From: Mycolicibacterium chitae
Lineage (GTDB): Bacteria; Actinomycetota; Actinomycetes; Mycobacteriales; Mycobacteriaceae
Assembly (NCBI RefSeq): GCF_900637205.1
Contig: NZ_LR134355.1
Span: 5,084,001-5,148,000 of the forward strand
Direction of reading: 5' to 3'
DNA length: 64,000 nucleotides
Part shown: piece after piece, positions 22,281-31,048 of the stretch
How positions within the stretch are numbered: the stretch's first letter is position 1
Layout of the letters: the number at the start of each line of letters is the position of its first letter
Made by a program: the position numbers and the translations under genes
The notes under the pieces: generated by a model
Told to the model about the DNA's origin: nothing
What the model saw: only the letters and a program-made list of their open reading frames with translations
The model's database searches: none

Positions 22281-22732
22281 GTGCCCTGACCTTCGATTCC
22301 CTGGTCGAGCAGACCGATCTGGACCTCGGCACCGGCCGGTGGATGACCATCGACCAGAAACGCATCGACGCCTTCGCCGACGTCACCGAGGACCCGCAGT
22401 GGATCCACGTGGACACCGAGCGCGCGGCGGCCGGTCCGTTCGGCAGCACCATCGCCCACGGGTACCTGACCATGTCGCTGATCGCGCCCGTGCTCAACGA
22501 CCTGTTCGTGGTCGAGGGGGCCAAGGCGTCGATCAACTACGGCGCCAACAAGGTTCGCTTTCCCGCGGCCGTGCCGTCGGGGTCCCGGCTGCGCGGGCAT
22601 CTGAAACTGACCAAGGCCGAACGGGTGGCCGGCGGGGTGCAGGCCTTCCTGCAGGTGACGATGGAGATCGAGGGCGGCGACAAGCCCGCCTGCGTCGCCG
22701 ACATCCTGATCCGGCTCAGCGACCAAGGATGA
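22277..22732 (+). CDS. MaoC-like (R)-specific enoyl hydratase/dehydratase
   Basis: The protein has 151 residues. It starts at a GTG that overlaps the SDR stop (GTGA), so the two are coupled. Single hot-dog domain with the hydratase motif: D39 and H44 in DVTEDPQWIHVD, then GPFGSTIAHGYLT, as in the Rv0130/HtdZ group. These enzymes add or remove water at an enoyl thioester with R stereochemistry. Here it would dehydrate the 3-hydroxyacyl product of the ketoreductase. Confidence 0.9.
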   Translation: MSALTFDSLVEQTDLDLGTGRWMTIDQKRIDAFADVTEDPQWIHVDTERAAAGPFGSTIAHGYLTMSLIAPVLNDLFVVEGAKASINYGANKVRFPAAVPSGSRLRGHLKLTKAERVAGGVQAFLQVTMEIEGGDKPACVADILIRLSDQG

Positions 22733-22766
22733 CTGCACCGATGACATATGAAGCGGGTGACGCGTG

Positions 22767-23759
22767 ATGAAGGCTTTCCGGATCCACTCCTACGACGGAC
22801 CACAGTCCTTGGTGCTCGACGATGTGCCCGAACCCGAACGCACCGACGACGTCGCGGTGGTGCGGGTCATGGCGATCGGGGTCAACTTCCCGGACCTGCT
22901 GGCCACCAAGGGGCAGTACCAGGTCAAGCCGGAACCCCCGTACACCCCGGGCTGCGAGGTGGCCGGCGTCGTGGAATGGGCGCCCGAGGGTTCCGGTTGG
23001 AGCCCCGGTGACCGGGTCATGGCGTTCATCTGGCAGGGCGCCTACGCCGAGTACGTCGGGATCCCGCTGAATCATCTGGTGGCGATCCCCGACGCGATGG
23101 GCTTCGACACCGCGGCCGGATTGGTGGTGAACCACCACACGGTGCACTACGCGCTGGCCCGCCGCGGTCAGGTGGCCCCCGGCGAATCGGTGCTGGTGTT
23201 GGGCGCGGCCGGCGGCATCGGCACCGCCGCGGTCCAGGTCGCCAAGGGCCTGCGGGCCCGGGTCATCGCCGGCGTGGCGAGCGAGGCCGACATCCCCGTC
23301 GCCGAACAGGCCGGCGCCGACGACGTCATCCTGCTCGACGAGGGCTACGCCCAACAGATCAACGACCTCACCGACGGCAACGGGGTCGACGTCATCCTCG
23401 ACCCGCTCGGCGACTGGCTGTTCAACGAGGGCATCCGCGCCCTGGCCTGGGAGGGCCGGATCCTGGTGGTGGGCTTCGCCGCCGGGGACATCGCGACGCT
23501 GCGCACCAATCGTCTGCTGCTGCGCAATGTTTCGGCCGTCGGCGTGGCCTGGGGTGCGACCCTGGAGAAGGATCCCGGGCTGCTGTCCTGGGGTGCCGAA
23601 AGCCTGCACCGGATGTACGCCGAGGGCAGCGTCAATCCGCAGATCGGGCACCGGTTCTCCTTCGGTGATCTGCCGCTGGCGCTGCAGAAGCTCGACGCCC
23701 ACGAGATCCGCGGCAAGGCGATCATCGACCTGACCGGGTCGGCGGGTAGCGCGCCGTGA
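22767..23759 (+). CDS. MDR-family NADPH:quinone/enoyl reductase
   Basis: The protein has 330 residues from the ATG at 22767; a GTG one codon earlier is possible. It is a medium-chain reductase without the zinc ligands: MKAFRIHSYDGPQSLVLDDVPEPE at the start, GVNFPDLLATKGQYQVKPEPPYTPGCEVAGVV, and the cofactor motif LGAAGGIGTAAVQVAK near residue 150. Zinc-free members reduce quinones or the double bond of enoyl thioesters. In this gene order the enoyl reductase role is the natural one, completing a KS-KR-DH-ER set. The stop overlaps the next GTG by 4 bp. Confidence 0.85.
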   Translation: MKAFRIHSYDGPQSLVLDDVPEPERTDDVAVVRVMAIGVNFPDLLATKGQYQVKPEPPYTPGCEVAGVVEWAPEGSGWSPGDRVMAFIWQGAYAEYVGIPLNHLVAIPDAMGFDTAAGLVVNHHTVHYALARRGQVAPGESVLVLGAAGGIGTAAVQVAKGLRARVIAGVASEADIPVAEQAGADDVILLDEGYAQQINDLTDGNGVDVILDPLGDWLFNEGIRALAWEGRILVVGFAAGDIATLRTNRLLLRNVSAVGVAWGATLEKDPGLLSWGAESLHRMYAEGSVNPQIGHRFSFGDLPLALQKLDAHEIRGKAIIDLTGSAGSAP

Positions 23760-24805
23760 CCGACCAAGTGAGCGCCACCGATGCGCTGACCGATCAGCAG
23801 CTGGCCGGCGTCGAGGCGCTGCTGCGCGGCATCGACCCTGACCTGGTGCCCGACAAGCTCAGCGCTTCGCTGCTCTCGGGTGGCCGGTCGAATCTGACCT
23901 TCCGGCTCGACACCGGCGCCGCGCCGCTGATCCTGCGGCGGCCGCCGCTGGGGCATGTCCTCGAGACCGCGCACGACATGGGCCGCGAGTACCGGGTGAT
24001 GTCCGCGCTGCACCCGACCGGATATCCGGTGCCGAAGACGGTGTGCCACATCGAGGACAGCGACCTGCTCGGGGCGCCGTTCTACGTGATGCACCTCGTC
24101 GAGGGCACGGTGTTCCGCGACGATGACGACCTGGCGCGGTTGAATCCCGCCGATGCCGAGGCGCTGTCGTTCGGGTTCATCGACGCGCTGGCCGACCTGC
24201 ACCTGATCGACTACGACGCGGTCGGGTTGTCGACCTACGGCCGTCCGGCCAACTATCTGGAACGCCAGATGAATCGGTGGACAAAACAATTGGCGGCCTC
24301 GAAGTCGCGCGAGGTCGAGGGCTTCGAGGAGCTCGGGGCCCGGTTGTCCGCGCGCGTTCCGAGCACCGCGCGCTCGACCATCGTGCACGGTGACTTCCGG
24401 CTCGACAACGCGATCATCGACGAGGCCCGGCCGGGCACGGTGCGCGCCATCCTGGACTGGGAGCTGTCCACCCTCGGTGATCCGCTCACCGATCTGGGCC
24501 TGTTCTACCTGTACTGGCAGGGTTGGAGCGGGCTGGACAACCCGATCGCCGGCACCCCCGCCGACATCAGCGGCTACCCGTCCTGGGAGACGCTGGTGGA
24601 GCGGTACTCGGAGCGCACCGGCACACGGCTGCAACATTTTTCGTGGTACCGGGCGTTCGCCATCTTCAAGTTCACGGTGATCTGCGAGGGCATCCACTAC
24701 CGCTTCTCGCAGGGCGCCACCGTGGGCCCCGGATTCGAACGGATCGGGCAACTGGTCCCGCCGCTGGTGGCGCGCGGCCTGGAAATTCTCGACGACGACA
24801 GCTAG
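23756..24805 (+). CDS. APH-type phosphotransferase (ACAD10/11 kinase-like)
   Basis: The protein has 349 residues and starts at a GTG inside the previous stop. The aminoglycoside-phosphotransferase fold shows as LLSGGRSNLTFRLD (phosphate loop), LILRRPP (ATP-binding Lys region), the catalytic loop IVHGDFRLDNAIID and the metal motif ILDWELSTLGDPLTDLG. This subgroup is not for antibiotics: it resembles the kinase domain of human ACAD10/11 and the LvaA kinase of levulinate catabolism, which phosphorylate a 4-hydroxyacyl-CoA. The following gene is the matching dehydrogenase type, which supports that reading. The activity is inferred. Confidence 0.85.
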   Translation: MTDQVSATDALTDQQLAGVEALLRGIDPDLVPDKLSASLLSGGRSNLTFRLDTGAAPLILRRPPLGHVLETAHDMGREYRVMSALHPTGYPVPKTVCHIEDSDLLGAPFYVMHLVEGTVFRDDDDLARLNPADAEALSFGFIDALADLHLIDYDAVGLSTYGRPANYLERQMNRWTKQLAASKSREVEGFEELGARLSARVPSTARSTIVHGDFRLDNAIIDEARPGTVRAILDWELSTLGDPLTDLGLFYLYWQGWSGLDNPIAGTPADISGYPSWETLVERYSERTGTRLQHFSWYRAFAIFKFTVICEGIHYRFSQGATVGPGFERIGQLVPPLVARGLEILDDDS

Positions 24806-24814
24806 GAGCAGGTC

Positions 24815-26026
24815 ATGGATTTCTCGTTGGACAGCCGCACCGAAGAACTGCGCGCGGACCTGCTCGACTTCATGGACACCCACGTCTACCCGGCCGAGGC
24901 GGCGTTCGCCGAGGCCGAGGCGGGTGAGGGTTGGGAGCGGCCCGCGGTGATGGCCGACCTCAAGCGCGAGGCCCGCCGCCGCGGCCTGTGGAACCTGTTC
25001 CTGCCGCACTCCCCGCTGGGCGCGGGGCTGTCCAACGTGCAGTACGCGCCGCTGGCCGAGATCACCGGGCGCAGCCCGAACATCGCGCCGGAGGCCCTCA
25101 ACTGCGCCGCCCCGGACACCGGGAACATGGAACTGCTGAGCATGTTCGCCACGCCCGAGCAGAAGACCCGCTGGCTGGACCCGCTGCTGGCCGGCGACAT
25201 CCGCTCCGCGTACTGCATGACCGAACCCGACGTCGCGTCGTCGGACGCGTCCAACGTCACGCTGCGCATCGAAGCCACCCCGACCGGCTACCGGCTCAAC
25301 GGCCGCAAGTGGTGGAGCACCGGCGTCCTCAGCAGCGACTGCAAGCTGCTCGTGGTGCTCGGCCTGAGCGACCCGGACGCCGACCGGCACTCGCGGCACA
25401 GCGTCGTGCTGGTGCCCAGCGACACCCCGGGCATCAAGATCCTGCGCGGCCTGCCGTCGTTCGGGATCTTCGACCGGGTGCACGGCGGTCACGGCGAGGT
25501 CGTCTTCGACGACGTCGAGGTGGGACCGGAGGCGCTGCTCGGCGAGCGCGGCAAGGGCTTCGCGCTCGGGCAGGCGCGGCTGGGCCCGGGCCGCATCCAC
25601 CACTGCATGCGCCTGGTCGGCATGGCCGAGCGCGCGCTGGACCTGATGTGTCAGCGCGCGGTCTCCCGGGTCGCGTTCGGCGCGCCGCTGTCGCAGAACG
25701 CCGACGTGCAGCGGGTCATCGCCAACGCCCGGGTCAACATCGACCTGGTCCGCACGCTGGTCCTGCGCACCGCCTGGCTGATCGACACCGTCGGCGCCAA
25801 GGGCGCGGCCACCGAGATCTCGGCCATCAAGATCGCCGCACCCCGGATGGCACAGGACGTCATCGACGACGCCATCCAGCTGCACGGGGCCGGCGGCCTC
25901 ACCGACGACTATCCGCTCGCGGCGCTGTTCACGACCGCGCGCGGGATGCGGTTCGCCGACGGTCCCGAGGAGGTGCACCGCATGGTGCTGGCGCGTCGGG
26001 AACTCAAACGCCACGCGACCGGGTAA
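24815..26026 (+). CDS. Acyl-CoA dehydrogenase, ACAD10/11-type
   Basis: The protein has 403 residues; the ATG follows AGGAG. FAD-binding signature AYCMTEPDVASSDASN at about 130-145, the RVAFGAPLSQNADVQ region, IQLHGAGGLTDDYPLA, and FADGPEEVHRM near the end, a variant typical of the ACAD10/11 group rather than of FadE beta-oxidation enzymes. Paired with an APH kinase, such enzymes convert a 4-phospho-acyl-CoA to the 3-hydroxy isomer through an enoyl intermediate (known from the Lva pathway and human ACAD11). It is the last enzyme gene of the operon; the ScfR regulator gene begins 55 bp later. Confidence 0.85.
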   Translation: MDFSLDSRTEELRADLLDFMDTHVYPAEAAFAEAEAGEGWERPAVMADLKREARRRGLWNLFLPHSPLGAGLSNVQYAPLAEITGRSPNIAPEALNCAAPDTGNMELLSMFATPEQKTRWLDPLLAGDIRSAYCMTEPDVASSDASNVTLRIEATPTGYRLNGRKWWSTGVLSSDCKLLVVLGLSDPDADRHSRHSVVLVPSDTPGIKILRGLPSFGIFDRVHGGHGEVVFDDVEVGPEALLGERGKGFALGQARLGPGRIHHCMRLVGMAERALDLMCQRAVSRVAFGAPLSQNADVQRVIANARVNIDLVRTLVLRTAWLIDTVGAKGAATEISAIKIAAPRMAQDVIDDAIQLHGAGGLTDDYPLAALFTTARGMRFADGPEEVHRMVLARRELKRHATG

Positions 26027-26032
26027 ACCTAC

Positions 26033-26053
26033 CTGTGAATTTTGCAAATTTGC
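26033..26053. promoter_or_regulatory. Candidate ScfR operator upstream of its own gene
   Basis: CTGTGAATTTTGCAAATTTGC contains TTTGCAAA (26041-26048), a second TTTGC, and the inverse of AAAATTCACAG found in front of the carboxylase gene. It lies 29 bp before the regulator's start codon, fitting autoregulation. Confidence 0.65.
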
Positions 26054-26081
26054 CCCCTCGCATCCGTACTACTCTGGACGA

Positions 26082-27503
26082 GTGGACAAGATGTTCGCCG
26101 GGGTCCGGCTGCGCAGGCTCCGGGAGGAGCGCGGCCTGACCCAGGTGGAACTGGCCCGGATCCTGACCATCTCGCCGAGCTACCTGAACCAGATCGAACA
26201 CGACACCCGGCCGTTGACCGTGACGGTGCTGGTGCGGCTGTCCGAGGTCTTCGGCATCGACCCGTCGTTCTTCAGCACCCGCGACACCGCGCGCCAGCTG
26301 GCCGAACTGCGCGAGGCACTGCCGGAGGCCGCGCCCGGCATCCCGCTGGCCGCCGCGGACCTGCGCCAGCTGGCGACCTCGATGCCGGAGGTCACCGACG
26401 CCGTGATCGCGCTCTACCGGCGCTATCGCGATGCGATGGTGCACCTGGAGGCGCTGACCGACAGCCGCACCGAGGCCCCCGCCCTGATGCCCCACGACCA
26501 CGTCCGGGACTTCTTCTATCGGCACCAGAACTACATCGACGTGCTCGACCGGCAGGCCGAGAAACTCGCCGGCCGGCTCGCCGACGACGGCGGCCGGGAC
26601 ACCCGGGGACGGCTGCGGGACCACCTCGAGACCCGGCACGACATCCGCGTCGTCACCGCGGCGCGCCAGGGCGACAGCGAGATGTACAACTTCGACGCCG
26701 ACAAGGGGCTGCTGACCCTGGCCGCCGACCTGCACGCCGGCCAACAGGCGTTCCGGATGGCGACGCTCATCGCCCTGCTGGAGGCCTCCGACAGCATCGA
26801 CAGCGTGCTCGACGCCGAGGTCTGGCCGGATGACACCACCCGTGAGCTGGCCCGCCTCGGGCTGGCGCACCACTTCGCCAGCGCCTTGATCCTGCCCTAC
26901 ACCGCGTTCTACACCGCCGCCGAACAGAGCCGGTACGACGTCGAGGTGCTCGCCGAGCAGTTCGACGTCGGCTACGAGACCATCGCCCACCGACTGAGCA
27001 CGCTGCAGCGCACCGGCATGCGCGGCGTGCCGTTCATCTTCGTGCGGGTCGACAAGGCGGGCAACGTCTCGAAACGCCAGTCCGCCACCAGCTTTCATTT
27101 CTCCCACACCGGCGGGACCTGCCCGTTGTGGAACGTCTACGACGCGTTCGCGACGCCGGGGAAGGTCGATGTCCAGGTGGCCGAGATGCCCGACGGGCAG
27201 CGCTATCTGTGGGTGGCGCGCACGGTGATCCGTCGCCTCGGCGGGCACGGCACGGTGGCCAAGACCTTCGTCGTCGGGCTGGGCTGCGAACTGCGCCAGG
27301 CCAGCCGGCTGGTGTACAGCCGGGGGTTGGACCTGACCAATCCCGAGGTCACGCCGATCGGGCCGGGTTGCCGCACGTGTGACCGGCTGCGGTGCCCGCA
27401 GCGGTCGTCGCCGCGGGTGGGCCGGCCGCTGCTGGTCGACGCCTCCCGCGGGCGTTTCGTGCCCTATCCGACGAAGACGCCCGCCGTCCCCGGCGAGGCC
27501 TGA
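26082..27503 (+). CDS. ScfR-family regulator (RamB/PrpR-like XRE protein)
   Basis: The protein has 473 residues from a GTG (RamB is about this size). An XRE helix-turn-helix at about 8-65 (GLTQVELARILTISPSYLNQIE) is followed by an IrrE/DUF955-like region and the C-terminal short-chain fatty acyl regulator domain (HFSHTGGTCPLWNVYDAF). Near the end CRTCDRLRCPQR gives a three-cysteine cluster; PrpR of M. tuberculosis carries an iron-sulfur cluster in its C-terminal region. Characterised relatives sense short-chain acyl-CoA and control acetate/glyoxylate (RamB) or methylcitrate (PrpR) genes. Here the neighbours and the shared site suggest control of the carboxylase operon by an acyl-CoA ligand. 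Confidence 0.9.
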   Translation: MDKMFAGVRLRRLREERGLTQVELARILTISPSYLNQIEHDTRPLTVTVLVRLSEVFGIDPSFFSTRDTARQLAELREALPEAAPGIPLAAADLRQLATSMPEVTDAVIALYRRYRDAMVHLEALTDSRTEAPALMPHDHVRDFFYRHQNYIDVLDRQAEKLAGRLADDGGRDTRGRLRDHLETRHDIRVVTAARQGDSEMYNFDADKGLLTLAADLHAGQQAFRMATLIALLEASDSIDSVLDAEVWPDDTTRELARLGLAHHFASALILPYTAFYTAAEQSRYDVEVLAEQFDVGYETIAHRLSTLQRTGMRGVPFIFVRVDKAGNVSKRQSATSFHFSHTGGTCPLWNVYDAFATPGKVDVQVAEMPDGQRYLWVARTVIRRLGGHGTVAKTFVVGLGCELRQASRLVYSRGLDLTNPEVTPIGPGCRTCDRLRCPQRSSPRVGRPLLVDASRGRFVPYPTKTPAVPGEA

Positions 27504-27523
27504 GGCCGCCGCGGCGCGGGTCT

Positions 27524-27538
27524 GCCCTACCGTAGGGC
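27524..27538. other. 15-bp palindrome between scfR and cobM
   Basis: GCCCTAC-C-GTAGGGC is a 7-bp inverted repeat around one base, between the ScfR stop and the cobM ribosome site (GGAGG, 27552-27556). It could be an operator or a weak hairpin. No cobalamin riboswitch features are seen in this 62-bp gap. Confidence 0.4.
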
Positions 27539-27565
27539 GACCGTGCAGATCGGAGGACGCCACCC

Positions 27566-28360
27566 ATGACCGACACCGCACCGGCGACCGAGGTCCAGTT
27601 CGTCGGCGCCGGCCCCGGTGCCGCCGATCTGCTCACGCTGCGGGCGGCCCGGCTGCTGGCCGCGGCCGACGTGGTCCTCTACCCAGGCACCTACCTCGAC
27701 CCGGGAGTGCTCGAGAACTGCTCGCCGGCAGCCGAACTCGTCGACACCCAGGATCTGGACCTCGACGTCATCGTGGCGCGGATCGTCACGGCCGCGCGCG
27801 CCGGACGCCGCGTCGTGCGCCTGGTCTCCGGCGACCCGACGATCTACAGCGCGGTGTTCGAGCAGACCCGTCGGCTGGACGCGGCCGGGGTGCCGTGGGC
27901 GCTGACGCCGGGGGTGCCGGCGTATGCCGCGGCGGCCGCCCGGGTGGGCCACGAACTCACCGTGCCACTGGTCGCCCAGTCGGTGGTGCTGACCCGGACC
28001 CAGCAGCGCTCCACGGCGATGCCCGCCTCGGAGTCGCTGGCCGCGTTCGCCGCCACCCGGGCGACGCTGGTGCTGCACCTGGCCATCACCCGCACCCGGG
28101 CGCTGATGGACGAACTCGCACCGTCGTACGGCCCGGACTGCCCGGTCGTGGTCGTGTATCGCGCCTCCCAGCCCGAGGAACTCGTCCTGCGCGGCACCGT
28201 CGCCGACATCGCCGAGCGCGTCGAGGCCGCCGGACTGCGGCAGGCGGCGGTGATCCTCGTCGGCGACGCCCTGGCACCGCGCGCCGATCCGCGCGCCGGG
28301 GAGAGCTTCCTGTACGACCCCGCCCGGGACCGCACCCGCCGAACCGATAGCGAGCCGTGA
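27566..28360 (+). CDS. cobM: Precorrin-4 C11-methyltransferase
   Basis: The protein has 264 residues. The SAM-dependent tetrapyrrole methylase fold shows in FVGAGPGAADLLTLRAARLLAAADVVLYPGTYL, VRLVSGDPTIYSA and LTPGVPAYAAAAA. The LVAQSVVLTRTQQRSTAMP stretch is the CobM signature. It adds the C11 methyl group to precorrin-4 to give precorrin-5 in the aerobic cobalamin pathway. GGAGG lies 9 bp before the ATG. The stop shares a base with the bluB start (TGATG), so the pair is coupled. Confidence 0.95.
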   Translation: MTDTAPATEVQFVGAGPGAADLLTLRAARLLAAADVVLYPGTYLDPGVLENCSPAAELVDTQDLDLDVIVARIVTAARAGRRVVRLVSGDPTIYSAVFEQTRRLDAAGVPWALTPGVPAYAAAAARVGHELTVPLVAQSVVLTRTQQRSTAMPASESLAAFAATRATLVLHLAITRTRALMDELAPSYGPDCPVVVVYRASQPEELVLRGTVADIAERVEAAGLRQAAVILVGDALAPRADPRAGESFLYDPARDRTRRTDSEP

Positions 28361-29007
28361 TGAACCTCTACGACATCATTCACCGACGCCGCGATACCCG
28401 CCGCGAATTCACCGGCGCCCCAATCGCTCCCGAGCTGCTCCAGCGGGTGCTGGCCGCCGCGCACGCGGCGCCGTCGGTGGGGATGTCCCAGCCCTGGGAC
28501 TTCGTGCTGGTGCGGTCCCCGCAGACGCTGGCCGAGTTCCGTGATCACGTGGCCGGGGAGCGCGAGGTCTTCGCGGCCGGCCTGACCGGCGAACGCGCCG
28601 AGACGTTCGCGCGGATCAAGATCGAGGGGATCTGCGAGTCGGGGCTGGGCGTTGTCGTGGGCTACGACCCGACCCGCGGCGGCCCGCAGATCCTGGGCCG
28701 GCACGCCATCGACGACGCCGGGCTGTACTCGGTGATCTGCGCGATCCAGAACCTGTGGCTGGCCGCGACGGCCGAAGGCCTTGGGGTGGGCTGGGTTTCG
28801 TTCTACCGCGAGGAGTTCCTGCGCGAGCTGGTCGGCTTCCCGGAGCGGGTTCGCCCGGTGGCCTGGCTGTGCGTGGGTCACATCGCCGAGCGGCCCGAGG
28901 TGCCCGACCTGGAACGCTACGGCTGGCGGGACCGCAGCCCACTCGAGTCGGTGGTTCACGGGGAGCGTTACGGCGCTGCGGGTTTGACGCAAGAGGGCTT
29001 GGTGTAG
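28360..29007 (+). CDS. bluB: 5,6-dimethylbenzimidazole synthase
   Basis: The protein has 215 residues. BluB cannibalises FMNH2 with oxygen to make the lower ligand (DMB) of vitamin B12. Visible family features: RRRDTRREF at the start, APSVGMSQPWDFVLV, GPQILGRHAIDDAGLYSVICAIQNLWLAA and GLGVGWVSFYRE. The flavin fold is nitroreductase-like, but the sequence matches the BluB subgroup. The ATG overlaps the cobM stop. Its last 40 bp overlap the 3' end of cobL on the other strand. Confidence 0.92.
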   Translation: MNLYDIIHRRRDTRREFTGAPIAPELLQRVLAAAHAAPSVGMSQPWDFVLVRSPQTLAEFRDHVAGEREVFAAGLTGERAETFARIKIEGICESGLGVVVGYDPTRGGPQILGRHAIDDAGLYSVICAIQNLWLAATAEGLGVGWVSFYREEFLRELVGFPERVRPVAWLCVGHIAERPEVPDLERYGWRDRSPLESVVHGERYGAAGLTQEGLV

Positions 29008-30200
29008 GCCCACTGGGTGACCGCGCGCGCCGGCGTCCAGCCGGTGAAGGATCCCACCGCCGCCGCGCGCTCGACGTGGATGCGGGTCAGTTCCCCGCCG
29101 TGCTCGGCGTAGCACCGCCCGAGCAGCGCCTCGGTCTCGACGGTCACGCCGTGCACCACCAGCCGTCCGGCCGGGGCCAGCGCGTCGAGGCAGGCCTGGA
29201 GCACTCCGTCGCGGGTGGCGCCGCCGCCGACGAAAACCGCGTCCGGCGTGGGGAGTTCGGTCAGGGCCTCCGGCGCCCGGCCGTGCAGGACCTGCAGGGC
29301 CGGTACGCCCAGCGCGCGGGCGTTGCGACCGATCCTTTCGGCGCGGGTCGCGTCGGCCTCCACGGCCACCGTCCGACAACTCGGGTGGGCCCGCATCCAT
29401 TCGATGCCCACCGAACCGGCGCCGGCCCCGACGTCCCAGAGCAGCTGGCCGGGGATGGGCAGCAGCCGGGCCAGGGCCGCGGCCCGCAGATCGCGTTTGG
29501 TCAGCTGCCCGTCGTGTTCGAACATCTCGTCGGGAAGCCCGGGCGCCCAACCGGTCTCGACGGGTCCGGCCAGCTCGACGGCGACGATGTTGAGCCGGGG
29601 CGCGGGCCCGTCCAACTCGGCGGCCGTGGTCGCCCGCACGGTTTCGGCGCTGCCGCCCAGGTCGCCCAGGACCACCAGCCGGCTGGATCCGTAGCCGCGC
29701 GCGACCAGGAGCCCGGCCAGCTGAGCGGGGGTGTTCTCGTCGGAGGACAGCACCAGCACCCGTCGGCCCGGGGCCAGCTCCCGCAGAACGGCGTGCGGGT
29801 CGCGCCCGACGACGCTCACCACGGCGGTCTGTTCCGCGGACCAGCCGAGCCGGGCACGGGCCAGCGCCACCGACGACACGTGCGGCAGCACCGTCACCCG
29901 ATCGGCGCCCAGCATCGTGACCAGCGTCGTGCCCACCCCGCTGACCATCGGGTCCCCCGAGGCCAGCGCGACCATCCGGGCTGCGCCGTGCGACTCGACG
30001 AAGGCGAGCAACGCGGCCCGCAGCGGCGACGGCCACGGCGCGCGGCGTTGCCCGTCGATCGCGGGCAGCAGGTCGAGGTGCCGCGGGGCGCCCAGCACCA
30101 CCTCGGCGGCATGGATTGTGGCGCGGGAGGTTTCCGAGAGGCCCGCCCAGCCGTCCGCCCCGATGCCGATCACGGTGAGATGCAGATCGTCGACCGCCAC
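28968..30200 (-). CDS. cobL: Precorrin-6Y C5,15-methyltransferase (decarboxylating)
   Basis: The protein has 410 residues from the GTG at 30200; the longer frame to 30230 would overlap the divergent cobO start. Two domains: a CbiE-like methylase at about 1-205 (LHLTVIGIGADGW, ALASGDPMVSGV, HVSSVALARARLGW) and a CbiT-like methylase at about 220-400 (GQLLWDVGAGAGSVGIEWMRAHP, VFVGGGATRDG). It methylates C5 and C15 and removes the C12 acetate carboxyl of dihydro-precorrin-6. It is divergent from cobO by 23 bp and runs 40 bp into bluB at its 3' end. Confidence 0.93.
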   Translation of the reverse strand: MAVDDLHLTVIGIGADGWAGLSETSRATIHAAEVVLGAPRHLDLLPAIDGQRRAPWPSPLRAALLAFVESHGAARMVALASGDPMVSGVGTTLVTMLGADRVTVLPHVSSVALARARLGWSAEQTAVVSVVGRDPHAVLRELAPGRRVLVLSSDENTPAQLAGLLVARGYGSSRLVVLGDLGGSAETVRATTAAELDGPAPRLNIVAVELAGPVETGWAPGLPDEMFEHDGQLTKRDLRAAALARLLPIPGQLLWDVGAGAGSVGIEWMRAHPSCRTVAVEADATRAERIGRNARALGVPALQVLHGRAPEALTELPTPDAVFVGGGATRDGVLQACLDALAPAGRLVVHGVTVETEALLGRCYAEHGGELTRIHVERAAAVGSFTGWTPARAVTQWAYTKPSCVKPAAP

Positions 30201-30223
30201 GGCGGCGATGCTAGCGTGACCGC

Positions 30224-30838
30224 GTGCCACAGGGACAGCCGTCGGTGGTTCCCGACGACAGCCTCACCACCCGGCAGCGCCGCAACCGGCCGCTGCTGAT
30301 GGTGCACACCGGCGACGGCAAGGGGAAGTCGACCGCGGCCTTCGGGCTGGCGCTGCGCGGCTGGAACCAGGGCTTTCGCATCGGGGTGTTCCAGTTCGTG
30401 AAGTCCGCGAAGTGGCGCATCGGCGAGCAGACCGTCCTGGAACGCCTCGGTGCGCTGCACGCCGAGACCGGCGAGGGCGGCCCGGTCGAATGGCACAAGA
30501 TGGGCTCGGGCTGGTCGTGGAGCCGCAAGGCGGGCTCGGAGGCCGATCACGCCGCCGATGCCGCCGAGGGCTGGGCCGAGATCAAGCGCCGACTGGCCGA
30601 GGAGGCCCACGGGCTCTACATCCTCGACGAGTTCACCTACCCGATCAATTGGGGCTGGATCGACATCGACGACGTGGTGCAGACCCTGGCGCAGCGGCCG
30701 GGCCATCAGCATGTGGTGATCACCGGCCGCCGCGCCGACCCGAAACTCATCGAGATCGCCGATCTGGTCACCGAGATGCAGAAGATCAAGCATCCGATGG
30801 ACGCCGGCCAGAAGGGGCAGCGCGGCATCGAGTGGTAG
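30224..30838 (+). CDS. cobO: Cob(I)yrinic acid a,c-diamide adenosyltransferase
   Basis: The protein has 204 residues, starting with GTG. The P-loop GDGKGKST is at 30-37, FQFVKSAKWRIGE and LYILDEFTYPINWGWID follow, and the end is VTEMQKIKHPMDAGQKGQRGIEW, the CobO/CobA/BtuR signature. It transfers the 5'-deoxyadenosyl group of ATP to Co(I), making the Co-C bond. In many mycobacteria cobO is followed by cobB; here it is followed by a 210-bp gap and the 3' end of cobU. Confidence 0.95.
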   Translation: MPQGQPSVVPDDSLTTRQRRNRPLLMVHTGDGKGKSTAAFGLALRGWNQGFRIGVFQFVKSAKWRIGEQTVLERLGALHAETGEGGPVEWHKMGSGWSWSRKAGSEADHAADAAEGWAEIKRRLAEEAHGLYILDEFTYPINWGWIDIDDVVQTLAQRPGHQHVVITGRRADPKLIEIADLVTEMQKIKHPMDAGQKGQRGIEW

Positions 30839-31015
30839 GGCGCGTCACGGCTGGCGCGCAGCGTCCCCGCGCGGCCCCCGGTGCCGGCGCGGCGCATCCA
30901 CGGCGACCTTCGATTGCACCGCGTCAACGTTCAATGACGGTTATCCACAGAATCCAGGAAAGTTCCGGCCCTGCCTGTGGAAGCCTGTCAGCACCTGATG
31001 ACGCGTTCCGCTCGA

Positions 31016-31036
31016 GGGGCCGAGCAGACAGGCCCC
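31016..31036. terminator. Possible bidirectional hairpin between cobO and cobU
   Basis: GGGGCC, a 9-base loop and GGCCCC form a small GC-rich hairpin near the end of cobU in the 210-bp convergent gap. There is no T-tract. The rest of the gap (30839-31015) shows no gene, only one DnaA-box-like word (see rejected items). Confidence 0.35.
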
Positions 31037-31048
31037 ATAACTCAGGCC

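Noticed and set aside
27504..27565. Cobalamin riboswitch before cobM
   Set aside because: The gap is only 62 bp, too short for the aptamer, and no B12-box-like sequence was seen; the other cob gene starts are even more tightly packed.
30941..30949. TTATCCACA, a match to the DnaA box consensus
   Set aside because: It is a single copy in a short gap between cobO and cobU, without other boxes, an AT-rich unwinding region or dnaA/dnaN nearby, so it is not an origin.
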